NCBI GenBank assembly: GCA_937967995.1
Contig: CALBTB010000009.1
Location: 558,001 to 622,000 of the forward strand
Source of the DNA: an uncultured Gammaproteobacteria bacterium
Lineage (GTDB): Bacteria > Pseudomonadota > Gammaproteobacteria > UBA6429 > Thiohalophilaceae
Length of the DNA stretch: 64,000 bases
Reading direction: 5' to 3'
The notes below the pieces were generated by a model. It was not told where the DNA came from. It saw only the letters and a program-made list of their open reading frames with translations, and did not search any database. Numbering within the stretch: the stretch's first letter is position 1; each line of letters begins with the position of its first letter. Below are positions 18,091 to 25,424 of the stretch, in pieces. Both the position numbers and the translations under genes were made by a program.

Positions 18091-18660
18091 CTAAATTTTC
18101 CATTTGCGATCGACGTCGCGAAACTGGCTTTTGAGGAACTCCATCTGGTCAGCGAGGATACGGCGGTTGCGTAAAAACAGGTACTCCGCCAGGTTTGGCA
18201 CGTAAGGTATGGCCAGCAAAGGCATATTTGCCTGTTCCGGTGTGCATCCGCCCTTATGTGTGTTACAGCGTCGGCAGGCGGTCACCACATTGGCCCAGTG
18301 ATCGCGGCCGCCGCGTGAGATGGGCACGACATGATCCCGGGTCAGTTCTTCATCCCGATGATCGCGTCCGCAATACAGGCACATATGGCTGTCACGCCGA
18401 AACAGTTCGCGATTGGTTAAGGGCGGTACATGACGCTTGTGCGCCAGTTTGTCTTCACCGCGCACGGCGATAATGGAATTGACTTCAATGACACTCTGTT
18501 TACCGGTGACCCGGCATATTCCACCGTGTAAGGCAAAGGCATGCTCACCGGCTGTCCAGGCCACCATGTCGCGTGCATAGACACATACCGCTTCCTGCCA
18601 TGGAATCCATTTGACCGGCTGGCCGGTAATATCGAGACGAAGAATCAGGGGGTACGACAT
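18091..18660 (-). CDS. HNH endonuclease family protein
   Basis: This 189-residue protein has an HNH nuclease core at about 100-145. Zinc knuckles MCLYCG and CRRCN flank TRDHVVPISRGGRDHWANVV, which has the catalytic DH and the Asn of the HNH motif. The N-terminal third is a small beta-rich region of the type found in stand-alone HNH proteins of aquatic Proteobacteria and Cyanobacteria. These proteins are widespread, but their cellular role is not established. It has no methylase partner, so a restriction role is not supported. It lies between rnhB and dnaE and is a common insertion in this locus. Confidence 0.85.
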   Translation of the reverse strand: MSYPLILRLDITGQPVKWIPWQEAVCVYARDMVAWTAGEHAFALHGGICRVTGKQSVIEVNSIIAVRGEDKLAHKRHVPPLTNRELFRRDSHMCLYCGRDHRDEELTRDHVVPISRGGRDHWANVVTACRRCNTHKGGCTPEQANMPLLAIPYVPNLAEYLFLRNRRILADQMEFLKSQFRDVDRKWKI

Positions 18661-18726
18661 ACTGCTATCTGCTTTGAATGTAAAATTCTTTAGTAATCCT
18701 TATCTTATATAAACATAATCGCTTTA

Positions 18727-19326
18727 TCAGGGTGACGCAATATCCAGCAGATGTTTTTTCACCGGGCCGTAACTGCGTCGGTGTATGGGGGTGAGTCCCA
18801 GTGATTCCAGCGCCGCGCAATGCGCTTTGGTCGGATACCCTTTGTGACTGGCGAAACCGTAGCCCGGATAAAGAGTGTCCATTTCCACCATTTCCTGGTC
18901 CCGCGCCACCTTGGCAATAATGGATGCCGCGCTGATGGCCGCGACAGTGGCGTCACCCTTGACGATGGCCCGGCTCGGACACGGCAGGCTGGGGCAACGG
19001 TTACCATCGACCAGCGCAAAGCGGGCTGCCGGCTGCAAGGCCTCAACAGCACGCTGCATGGCCAGCAGGCTGGCCTGCAAAATATTAATGTTATCGATTT
19101 CCTCGACTTCGGCCCGCCCGATGGCCCAGGCCAGCGACCTGGCCCTGATTTCGATGGCGAGTTTTTCACGGGCTTTTTCCGTCAGGGCCTTCGAATCGGC
19201 CAGCCCGTCGATGGCTTGATTCGGATCCAGAATCACCGCGGCCGCGACGACCGGACCGGCCAGTGGTCCCCTGCCGACTTCATCCACGCCGGCGGTATAA
19301 AGTTCGAATTCTTGTTGTTGTGTCAT
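18727..19326 (-). CDS. rnhB: ribonuclease HII
   Basis: This enzyme removes ribonucleotides from DNA by cleaving the RNA strand of hybrids. The protein has the RNase HII signature AGVDEVGRGPLAGPVVAAAVIL, where Asp and Glu are metal ligands. The central Asp is in LVDGNR, and IISAASIIAKVARD-type sequence (AASIIAKVARDQEM) follows. The ATG at 19326 gives 199 residues; a GTG at 19335 is an alternative. No strong ribosome-binding site is visible for either. In most relatives lpxB precedes it on the same strand. Here the neighbour is the divergent gnnA-gnnB-lpxB cassette. Confidence 0.95.
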   Translation of the reverse strand: MTQQQEFELYTAGVDEVGRGPLAGPVVAAAVILDPNQAIDGLADSKALTEKAREKLAIEIRARSLAWAIGRAEVEEIDNINILQASLLAMQRAVEALQPAARFALVDGNRCPSLPCPSRAIVKGDATVAAISAASIIAKVARDQEMVEMDTLYPGYGFASHKGYPTKAHCAALESLGLTPIHRRSYGPVKKHLLDIASP

Positions 19327-19358
19327 GCGAGGCACAGCTTATCAGCTCACAAAGCAAC

Positions 19359-19387
19359 TCGCCAAGCCTTGCCATAACAATTAAAAT
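19359..19387 (+). promoter_or_regulatory. probable gnnA-gnnB-lpxB promoter
   Basis: TCGCCA (19359-19364), 17 bp, then TAAAAT (19382-19387) matches a sigma-70 promoter with five of six -10 positions. It lies in the 100-bp divergent gap between rnhB and gnnA. Transcription would begin near 19394, inside the inverted repeat that follows. Confidence 0.4.
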
Positions 19388-19389
19388 GC

Positions 19390-19417
19390 CCCGTCTTGAT
19401 TTGCAAATCGAAACGGG
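19390..19417. repeat. 28-nt imperfect inverted repeat in the gnnA leader
   Basis: CCCGT, then a GATTTGCAAATC core, then ACGGG form a near-complete dyad with one mismatched pair and one G-T. It ends nine bases before the TTG start of gnnA, and its 3' arm includes the only purine-rich candidate ribosome-binding stretch (CGGGA). On the minus strand the dyad is followed by GCATTTTAATTGTT, so it could also end minus-strand transcripts ahead of rnhB. It could also be a protein operator. Confidence 0.55.
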
Positions 19418-19426
19418 ATCACTATT

Positions 19427-20365
19427 TTGATACGTACCGCAGTCATTGGTGTGGGATATCTGGGTAAATTCCATGCACAAAAATACGCCAGTCTTCCACA
19501 CTCCCAGCTGGTTGCCGTGTGTGATACCAACCTGTCGACCGCCCAGCAACTGGCCACGGAACTGAATACGCAGGCTGTTGACAGCATTGATGCCATTATC
19601 GATGACATCGATGCACTCAGCATTGTTGTGCCGACCCAGAAACATCATGCCATTGCCCGACAGTGCCTGCTGGCCGGCAAACATGTGCTGCTGGAAAAAC
19701 CCATGACCACGACCGTCGACGAAGCCCGTGAACTGATCGAGATTGCGCATGACAAACAGGTCATTTTGCAAATTGGTCACCTGGAACGGTTTAACCCGGC
19801 CATTCTGGCACTGGATGAAATTTTACATACACCGTTATTCATCGAATCACATCGTGTTGCGCCCTTTAATCCGCGTGGTGCCGACGTCAATGTGATACTG
19901 GATCTGATGATTCATGATATCGACATTATCCTGGATATCGTGGATGCCGATGTGGTGAACATTGATGCCAAGGGTGTGGCGGTACTTTCCAATGATATCG
20001 ATATCGCCAATGCGCGTATCAAGTTTGCTAACGGCTGCGTGGCCAACGTTACCGCCAGCCGGGCCGGGATGAAGAGCGAACGTAAAATGCGTATCTTTCA
20101 GCATGATACCTACATCAGTGTGGATTTTCAGAACAAGAAACTGGGCGTCCACCGTAAAGGTGACGGTGAAATGTATCCCGGCGTCGCCAATATCGAGTCC
20201 AATGAACAGATTTTCGAACAGGGTGATGCATTAAAAGCAGAAATCGAATCTTTCCTGGATTGCATTCAACATGGCAAACAGGCCAGGGTCAGTGGTGAAG
20301 CCGGATTGCGCGCTTTATCCGCCGCCATCGAAATTACCCGACTCCTCCACTCAAACCAGCATTAA
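19427..20365 (+). CDS. gnnA: UDP-GlcNAc 3-dehydrogenase-like oxidoreductase (GnnA)
   Basis: This 312-residue Gfo/Idh/MocA oxidoreductase has an N-terminal Rossmann motif (VIGVGYLGKFHAQKY), the EKPMTTT motif of the family and HLERFNPAI. Known GnnA of Acidithiobacillus ferrooxidans oxidises the 3-OH of UDP-GlcNAc using NAD. GnnB then transaminates it to UDP-GlcNAc3N, the precursor of lipid A with amide-linked chains at positions 3 and 3'. The assignment rests on the pairing with a DegT-type aminotransferase and lpxB, and on lpxA being next. The start is TTG 19427 with weak GGGA nine bases upstream; no in-frame ATG fits the fold. The alternative is a WbpB-like enzyme for UDP-diaminoglucuronate. 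Confidence 0.8.
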   Translation: MIRTAVIGVGYLGKFHAQKYASLPHSQLVAVCDTNLSTAQQLATELNTQAVDSIDAIIDDIDALSIVVPTQKHHAIARQCLLAGKHVLLEKPMTTTVDEARELIEIAHDKQVILQIGHLERFNPAILALDEILHTPLFIESHRVAPFNPRGADVNVILDLMIHDIDIILDIVDADVVNIDAKGVAVLSNDIDIANARIKFANGCVANVTASRAGMKSERKMRIFQHDTYISVDFQNKKLGVHRKGDGEMYPGVANIESNEQIFEQGDALKAEIESFLDCIQHGKQARVSGEAGLRALSAAIEITRLLHSNQH

Positions 20366-20375
20366 GGGCAACGCC

Positions 20376-21464
20376 ATGATTCCAATGGTTGATTTAAAAA
20401 AGCAGTACCATATTTTAAAAAACGAAATTGATTCGGCGCTGAGTGAGGTGCTGGAAAACACCCAGTTTATACTCGGCCCCAATGTTCAGGCATTTGAAAA
20501 AGAAGCGGCAAACTTTCTCGGCGCCAGACATGCATTAAGCTGTGCCTCCGGCACCGATGCCCTGCACCTGGCACTGGCTGCCGCTGGCATCGGACCGGGT
20601 GATGAAGTGATTACACCAACCTTCACTTTCATTGCCACCGCTGAAGCGATTCGTTACGTGGGTGCAACGCCGGTGTTTGTGGATATTGAAGCGAATACTT
20701 TTAACCTGGATACGAAACAGGTCGCAGACGCTATCAATGAAAAGACCCGCGCTATATTGCCCGTACACCTGTTTGGTCAACCGGCCAACATGCCGGCCAT
20801 CATGGCACTGGCAAAACAACACAATTTATTAGTGATTGAAGATTGTGCCCAGTCTTTTGGCGCCGATATTGATGGTGCCATGACCGGTACTATCGGCCTG
20901 GCGGGTTGTCACAGTTTCTTTCCCAGCAAAAACCTCGGCTGTTACGGTGATGGCGGTATGGTCACGACGAATGATGACGAGCTGGCGGAGAAAATTCGCA
21001 TATTACGCAATCACGGATCAGCACAACGCTACCATCACAGTGTGATCGGATATAACAGCCGGCTCGACGAAATGCAGGCAGCCATTCTGCGCGTCAAACT
21101 GAAACGTATCAGTGACTACAACCAGAATCGCTACCGTGTTGCACAGCAATACTCCGAACAACTCAAAGACCATGTAACGGTACCGCATGAAGACAAACTG
21201 GGCCAGCATGTTTACCACCAGTACACGGTACTGACTCCCCATCGTGATGCGATCATGAAAAAACTGTCCGAAAAGAATATCGCCTCAGCAATTTATTACC
21301 CGATACCCCTGCATAAGCAGGACGTCTTCAAGCAGGACTACGCGAAAGTTAGCCAGCCAGTATCAGAAAAGGTGGCCAGCGAATGCATGTCATTACCGGT
21401 TTTTCCGGAGCTGGAAGACGCACAGATTCGCCTCATCACGCAAACCATTATCGAGGCGCTGTGA
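20376..21464 (+). CDS. gnnB: UDP-GlcNAc 3-keto aminotransferase (GnnB, DegT/DnrJ family)
   Basis: This PLP-dependent sugar aminotransferase has 362 residues from the ATG at 20376 (MIPMVDLKKQYH). Its first residues match the family start, while an open frame to 20271 runs inside gnnA and is not used. It has CASGTDALHLAL, PTFTFIATAEA, IEDCAQSFGA and the Schiff-base Lys185 in SFFPSKNLGCYGDGG. It probably adds an amino group from glutamate to the 3-keto sugar made by GnnA, giving UDP-GlcNAc3N for LpxA. The gap to gnnA is 10 bp and to lpxB 7 bp, so the three form one operon. Confidence 0.8.
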   Translation: MIPMVDLKKQYHILKNEIDSALSEVLENTQFILGPNVQAFEKEAANFLGARHALSCASGTDALHLALAAAGIGPGDEVITPTFTFIATAEAIRYVGATPVFVDIEANTFNLDTKQVADAINEKTRAILPVHLFGQPANMPAIMALAKQHNLLVIEDCAQSFGADIDGAMTGTIGLAGCHSFFPSKNLGCYGDGGMVTTNDDELAEKIRILRNHGSAQRYHHSVIGYNSRLDEMQAAILRVKLKRISDYNQNRYRVAQQYSEQLKDHVTVPHEDKLGQHVYHQYTVLTPHRDAIMKKLSEKNIASAIYYPIPLHKQDVFKQDYAKVSQPVSEKVASECMSLPVFPELEDAQIRLITQTIIEAL

Positions 21465-21471
21465 GGATCCG

Positions 21472-22611
21472 GTGAAACGCGTGATGATCATCGCCGGTGA
21501 GGCCTCAGGTGATTTACATGCGGCCAAACTGGTCACACAGGCAAAAAAAATCCGGCCTGAGGTTGAATTTTTTGGCATTGGCGGTGAACACATGCGACAG
21601 GCGGGTGTAAACACCTATGTCGATTCCAAAGATATGGCCGTTGTCGGCCTGGTGGAAATCCTGTCGCATCGCAAAGTAATCTTTGGCGCATTGAATAAAA
21701 TGCGTGAACTGATTACGGCATCGCCACCCGACCTGTTACTGCTGGTGGATTATCCGGAGTTTAATCTGCGCCTGGCTGAGCATGCGAAGAAACACAACGT
21801 CAAGGTACTTTTTTATATCAGCCCGCAAGTCTGGGCCTGGCGACAATACCGGGTAAAGAAGATAAAGCGACTGGTAGATAAGATGGCCGTGGTGTTTCCC
21901 TTTGAAGAGGCGTTTTACCTCAAACATCATGTACCGGTTGAGTTTGTCGGTCATCCCCTGGTCGACGAAGTTAAACCGTCCGCGGATAAAGCATCATTAA
22001 TTGGATCATTTCAACTAAATAAGAATAAATCCATTATCGGCCTTTTTCCCGGCAGCCGTAAAAGCGAAGTGAAACGATTACTGAGCATCATGCTTGACTC
22101 CGCACGTCTGCTGAAACAATCAAACCCGGATATCCAGTTCATCATGCCACTGGCGCATACCCTGTCTTTACAGGACATACAACCCTGGCTGGATCAGTAT
22201 CCGGATCTGGACATTAATGTGATTACCCAACGTCAGTACGATGTTATGGCGGTCTGCGATCTGATTCTCACCGTGTCCGGAACGGTAACCCTTGAAATCG
22301 CCCTTGTCGGCACGCCACTGGTGATAATTAACAAGGTCGCGACACTAACCTATTTGTTAGTCAATCGTATGCTGAAAATACAGCATATCGGGTTGTGCAA
22401 TATCGTGGCGGATAAACGGATTGCCTCGGAGTTGATTCAGTACGATGCGACACCACAAAAGATCTTCGAGACATTGTCAGATCTGCTGTCGAATCCGGAT
22501 AAATTACAGACAATGCGCGAAGAGCTGGGCCAGATTGAAGCGTTGCTGGGCGCCGGTGGTGGAATTGAAAATATCGCTAACCTGACTTTGCGAATGCTTG
22601 ATAATAACTAA
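21472..22611 (+). CDS. lpxB: lipid-A-disaccharide synthase
   Basis: This enzyme joins UDP-2,3-diacylglucosamine and lipid X into the lipid A disaccharide at the inner membrane. The 379-residue protein starts with GTG 21472 (GGATCC-type spacing, MKRVMIIAGEASGDLHAAKL). It has the family blocks FFGIGGEHM, YPEFNLRLAEHAK, YISPQVWAWRQYRVKKI, FVGHPLVDE and LFPGSRKSEVKR. It normally follows lpxA on the same strand. Here it is inverted, and its stop overlaps the lpxA stop by 4 bp (22608-22611). In this organism its substrates probably carry 3-amino groups. Confidence 0.96.
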   Translation: MKRVMIIAGEASGDLHAAKLVTQAKKIRPEVEFFGIGGEHMRQAGVNTYVDSKDMAVVGLVEILSHRKVIFGALNKMRELITASPPDLLLLVDYPEFNLRLAEHAKKHNVKVLFYISPQVWAWRQYRVKKIKRLVDKMAVVFPFEEAFYLKHHVPVEFVGHPLVDEVKPSADKASLIGSFQLNKNKSIIGLFPGSRKSEVKRLLSIMLDSARLLKQSNPDIQFIMPLAHTLSLQDIQPWLDQYPDLDINVITQRQYDVMAVCDLILTVSGTVTLEIALVGTPLVIINKVATLTYLLVNRMLKIQHIGLCNIVADKRIASELIQYDATPQKIFETLSDLLSNPDKLQTMREELGQIEALLGAGGGIENIANLTLRMLDNN

Positions 22612-23381
22612 CGTAAAATACCGCGCTGTGACTGATCAATAAAATCCCGCATCATCGCGACCTGTTCGTACTTTTCTGCCAGTCCGGCAAGATGAATCTT
22701 GGCTTCGCGGGTGGTATGCCCGGATCGATATATAATCCGATAAGCTTCACGTAACGCCTGCATGGTGTCTTTATCGGTTTGCCGACGCCGTAAGCCTTCC
22801 TGGTTGAGGCCATGCGGATGTGCCGGGTTACCATTGACCATCACAAACGGCGGCACGTCCTTACTAATGGCACTTCCCATACCACAAAAGCTGTACGAAC
22901 CGATGGAACAGAACTGGTGTACCAGGGTAAAACCGCCAAGAATGGCGGCATCATCGACGCGTACATGTCCGGCCAGCGAGGCGGCATTGGCCATGATAAC
23001 GCCGTTACCTACGATACAGTCATGGGCGATATGAATATACGCCATCAACCAGTTGTCATCACCGACGCGGGTCACTCCACCGCCATCATCCGTGCCCCGG
23101 TTTATTGTTACATATTCGCGTATGGTATTCCGATCGCCGATCTCCAGACGCGATGATTCGCCATGGTATTTTTTGTCCTGGGGAATTTCACCGATGGAAC
23201 TGAACTGAAAAAATCGATTTTCTCGGCCGATACGCGTTGGTCCATTGATAACAACATGCGGGCCGATCCAGGTACCGTCACCGATTTCAACGTTCGGACC
23301 TATGACGCTGAATGGCCCGATTGTGACGTTTTTACCAATGCGTGCCGATGAATCGATGACAGCGCGTTGGTCAATACTCAT
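22608..23381 (-). CDS. lpxA: UDP-GlcNAc (or UDP-GlcNAc3N) 3-acyltransferase LpxA
   Basis: This is the first acylation of lipid A synthesis, using 3-hydroxyacyl-ACP. The 257-residue protein is made of left-handed beta-helix hexapeptide repeats plus a C-terminal helical domain. It has SSIGEIPQDKKYHGE and the catalytic His120 in HIAHDC. The chain-length ruler position is Met168 (CGMGSA), aligning with Met169 of Pseudomonas LpxA (C10) and Gly173 of E. coli (C14), so a C10 3-hydroxyacyl donor is likely. E. coli His99 is replaced by Asn94 (VTINRGT). The neighbouring gnnAB suggests the acceptor is the 3-amino sugar. It overlaps fabZ by 4 nt. Confidence 0.96.
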   Translation of the reverse strand: MSIDQRAVIDSSARIGKNVTIGPFSVIGPNVEIGDGTWIGPHVVINGPTRIGRENRFFQFSSIGEIPQDKKYHGESSRLEIGDRNTIREYVTINRGTDDGGGVTRVGDDNWLMAYIHIAHDCIVGNGVIMANAASLAGHVRVDDAAILGGFTLVHQFCSIGSYSFCGMGSAISKDVPPFVMVNGNPAHPHGLNQEGLRRRQTDKDTMQALREAYRIIYRSGHTTREAKIHLAGLAEKYEQVAMMRDFIDQSQRGILR

Positions 23382-23824
23382 CCGACTTCCCGTTCAGCAC
23401 ACATCACTTCGGCCGTACAAACGACATCGCCATCAACCGTTGCGGTACCATTAAATTTCCAGATGCCGCGCATGCGTTTTATATAGTCGACTTTCAGCTG
23501 CAACTGGTCACCAGGTTCGACCGGTCGTTTAAATCGTGCATTGTCGATGCCAACGAAATAATAAAGAGAATTTTCATCCGGAATGCGGCCAACGGTCTTG
23601 AAAGCCAGTATACCTGTTGCCTGTGCCAGTGCTTCGAGAATCAGCACCCCCGGCATGACCGGCCGTTGCGGAAAATGACCCGGGAAGTAAGGTTCGTTGT
23701 GAGTTACATTTTTAATGCCGATTAAATAAGATTCCGGAACATATTCCAGAACCCGGTCAATCAACAAAAAGGGATACCGGTGCGGCAGGTGTTTAAGAAT
23801 TTCATGAATGTCTAGTGAATCCAA
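23378..23824 (-). CDS. fabZ: 3-hydroxyacyl-[acyl-carrier-protein] dehydratase FabZ
   Basis: This hot-dog fold enzyme dehydrates 3-hydroxyacyl-ACP in fatty-acid elongation, competing with LpxA and LpxD for the same substrate. The 148-residue protein has the catalytic His in LPHRYPFLLIDRV and the Glu in PGVLILEALAQATGI. The only start that keeps the family N-terminus is a TTG at 23824, three bases after the lpxD stop. This implies translational coupling. It overlaps lpxA by 4 nt. Confidence 0.96.
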   Translation of the reverse strand: MDSLDIHEILKHLPHRYPFLLIDRVLEYVPESYLIGIKNVTHNEPYFPGHFPQRPVMPGVLILEALAQATGILAFKTVGRIPDENSLYYFVGIDNARFKRPVEPGDQLQLKVDYIKRMRGIWKFNGTATVDGDVVCTAEVMCAEREVG

Positions 23825-23827
23825 AGT

Positions 23828-24853
23828 CTATTTCTCGCTGTCTTTATGTATTTTTTCCAGTTGCTTTAACCGTTTTGCATAACTATCCAGTTGTTTGAAG
23901 CGGGCAACATAACGTCGCCAGACTGACACCGGTTCAAATGGTATGGCAGATGAATAGGTGCCCGGTTCCCTGATTGACTTGGACACCAGCGTCATTGCGC
24001 TTACTGCCACATCATCGGCAATTTCGATATGTCCCTGTATACCTGTCAGACCTCCAATCATGCACCGTTTACCGATGACGGCACTACCCGCCACACCGGT
24101 ACTGGCTGCAATGACCGTATGTTCGCCAATTCGTACATTATGCGCAATCTGTATCTGGTTATCCAGCTTTACACCGTCTCCAATGATTGTATCTTCTATC
24201 GCACCGCGGTCAATCGTGGTACTGGCACCGACTTCAACGTCATTACCAATAATTACGCGGCCAATTTGTGGTACCTTAATCCAGTGCCCATCATCAAAGG
24301 CATAACCGAATCCATCCGAGCCAATCACAGCACCAGAAAAAATAATGGCTCGATCACCAATTCGCGTTTCGTTATGAATGGTTACATTTGCCTCAATTCG
24401 GGTATCGCGGCCGATTTGCGTATTTTTTCCGACAAAGGCCCCTGCACCTATACTACTATTGGCGCCAATTTTTACACCCTGCTCAATAACAGCATTGGCT
24501 CCGACAAAAACCGAAGCATCAATATCGGCCGAATCGTCAATTACGGCAGACGGATGAATACCCGCACTGACCTGTTCAAATGGATTGATGAGTTGCGCAA
24601 CCTTCGCATAGGCGGCATGTGGATTCGCAACAACGATAGCATTCGTCTTACAGGAATCAAGATCTGCCTCGTGCAGGATAACGGCAGAGGCCGAGGTATG
24701 GCTCAGGATTGAACGGTATTGTGGATTGGCGAGAAAGCTAATCTGACCCTGCTCAGCATTTAGCAACGTAGCGACGGAATGAATGACACATTTGTCATCA
24801 CCATGAACATGTCCGCCTACATGATCTGCCAGCTCTGCCAATGTCCATGTCAC
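23828..24853 (-). CDS. lpxD: UDP-3-O-(3-hydroxyacyl)glucosamine N-acyltransferase
   Basis: This enzyme adds the second, N-linked 3-hydroxyacyl chain in lipid A synthesis. The 341-residue protein has an N-terminal uridine-binding domain (ISFLANPQYRSIL), a long hexapeptide beta-helix with VFVGANAVIEQGVKIG-type turns, and the catalytic-type His in NQIQIAHNVRIGEHT. The C-terminal helix ends in a Lys-rich coiled segment. The start is GTG 24853 with AGGG about eight bases upstream. It follows skp with a 12-bp gap, as in the conserved bamA-skp-lpxD-fabZ-lpxA series. Confidence 0.96.
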   Translation of the reverse strand: MTWTLAELADHVGGHVHGDDKCVIHSVATLLNAEQGQISFLANPQYRSILSHTSASAVILHEADLDSCKTNAIVVANPHAAYAKVAQLINPFEQVSAGIHPSAVIDDSADIDASVFVGANAVIEQGVKIGANSSIGAGAFVGKNTQIGRDTRIEANVTIHNETRIGDRAIIFSGAVIGSDGFGYAFDDGHWIKVPQIGRVIIGNDVEVGASTTIDRGAIEDTIIGDGVKLDNQIQIAHNVRIGEHTVIAASTGVAGSAVIGKRCMIGGLTGIQGHIEIADDVAVSAMTLVSKSIREPGTYSSAIPFEPVSVWRRYVARFKQLDSYAKRLKQLEKIHKDSEK

Positions 24854-24865
24854 TGCAATGCCCTG

Positions 24866-25402
24866 CTATTTTTTATTATTGGTGCGATCGTTTTGCTGTG
24901 AAGCCTTGCGCAGACGCTCGAGAACCAGGTCAGTTATATCCACCCGTTTACTGGAGTACAGGACACTTTCACTGAGTACCACGTCGAAACCGCGATCCTT
25001 TGCCAGGTCAACGGTTGTCTTCTGAATGATTCGCTGTAGCTTGGCCAGTTCTTCATTGCGGCGTAGATTAAAATCTTCCGTAAATTCTTCCTTGGCACGC
25101 TTGATATCACGCTTCAATGTCAGAATGTCCCGTTCCAGTTTTCGACGCGCAGTATTGGACATGACCTTATCATCCCTTTCCTGCTGTTCCGTCATTGCCT
25201 TGAGGCGGTTTTGCATATCCACAATTTTCTCATCGCGCGGATTGAATTCATCCTTGAGTTTTTTACGTGCCGTTTCAGATTGCGGTGCCTCTTTCAGCAC
25301 CCGCGCCGTATCCACATAACCAATTTTCAGGTCGTTGGCGGCGGACGCGCTGGCCGCCATGGCCAGCCATCCTGTAAGTATGATGAGGAAGGCAGGTTTC
25401 AT
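24866..25402 (-). CDS. skp: periplasmic chaperone Skp (OmpH)
   Basis: This periplasmic holdase carries unfolded outer-membrane proteins to the BAM complex. The 178-residue protein has a cleavable signal peptide (about 1-22, ending ASAA) and a short beta segment (DLKIGYVDTARVLKEAPQ). It then has long charged helices (about 45-140) that form the jellyfish tentacles, and returns to a beta strand (FDVVLSESVLYSSKRVDIT). It lies directly downstream of bamA on the same strand. Confidence 0.94.
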   Translation of the reverse strand: MKPAFLIILTGWLAMAASASAANDLKIGYVDTARVLKEAPQSETARKKLKDEFNPRDEKIVDMQNRLKAMTEQQERDDKVMSNTARRKLERDILTLKRDIKRAKEEFTEDFNLRRNEELAKLQRIIQKTTVDLAKDRGFDVVLSESVLYSSKRVDITDLVLERLRKASQQNDRTNNKK

Positions 25403-25424
25403 AATATATAGTATATGCTATTCC

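Noticed and set aside
19427..21464. The oxidoreductase/aminotransferase pair as O-antigen genes (WbpB/WbpE-like).
   Set aside because: No other O-antigen or glycosyltransferase gene is near; the pair is an operon with lpxB and next to lpxA, so GnnA/GnnB is preferred. The alternative is kept in the entries.
24029..24712. Plus-strand open frame (227 codons) opposite lpxD.
   Set aside because: It is the antisense of the hexapeptide repeats; its Asn/Ser/Thr-rich content is explained by that.
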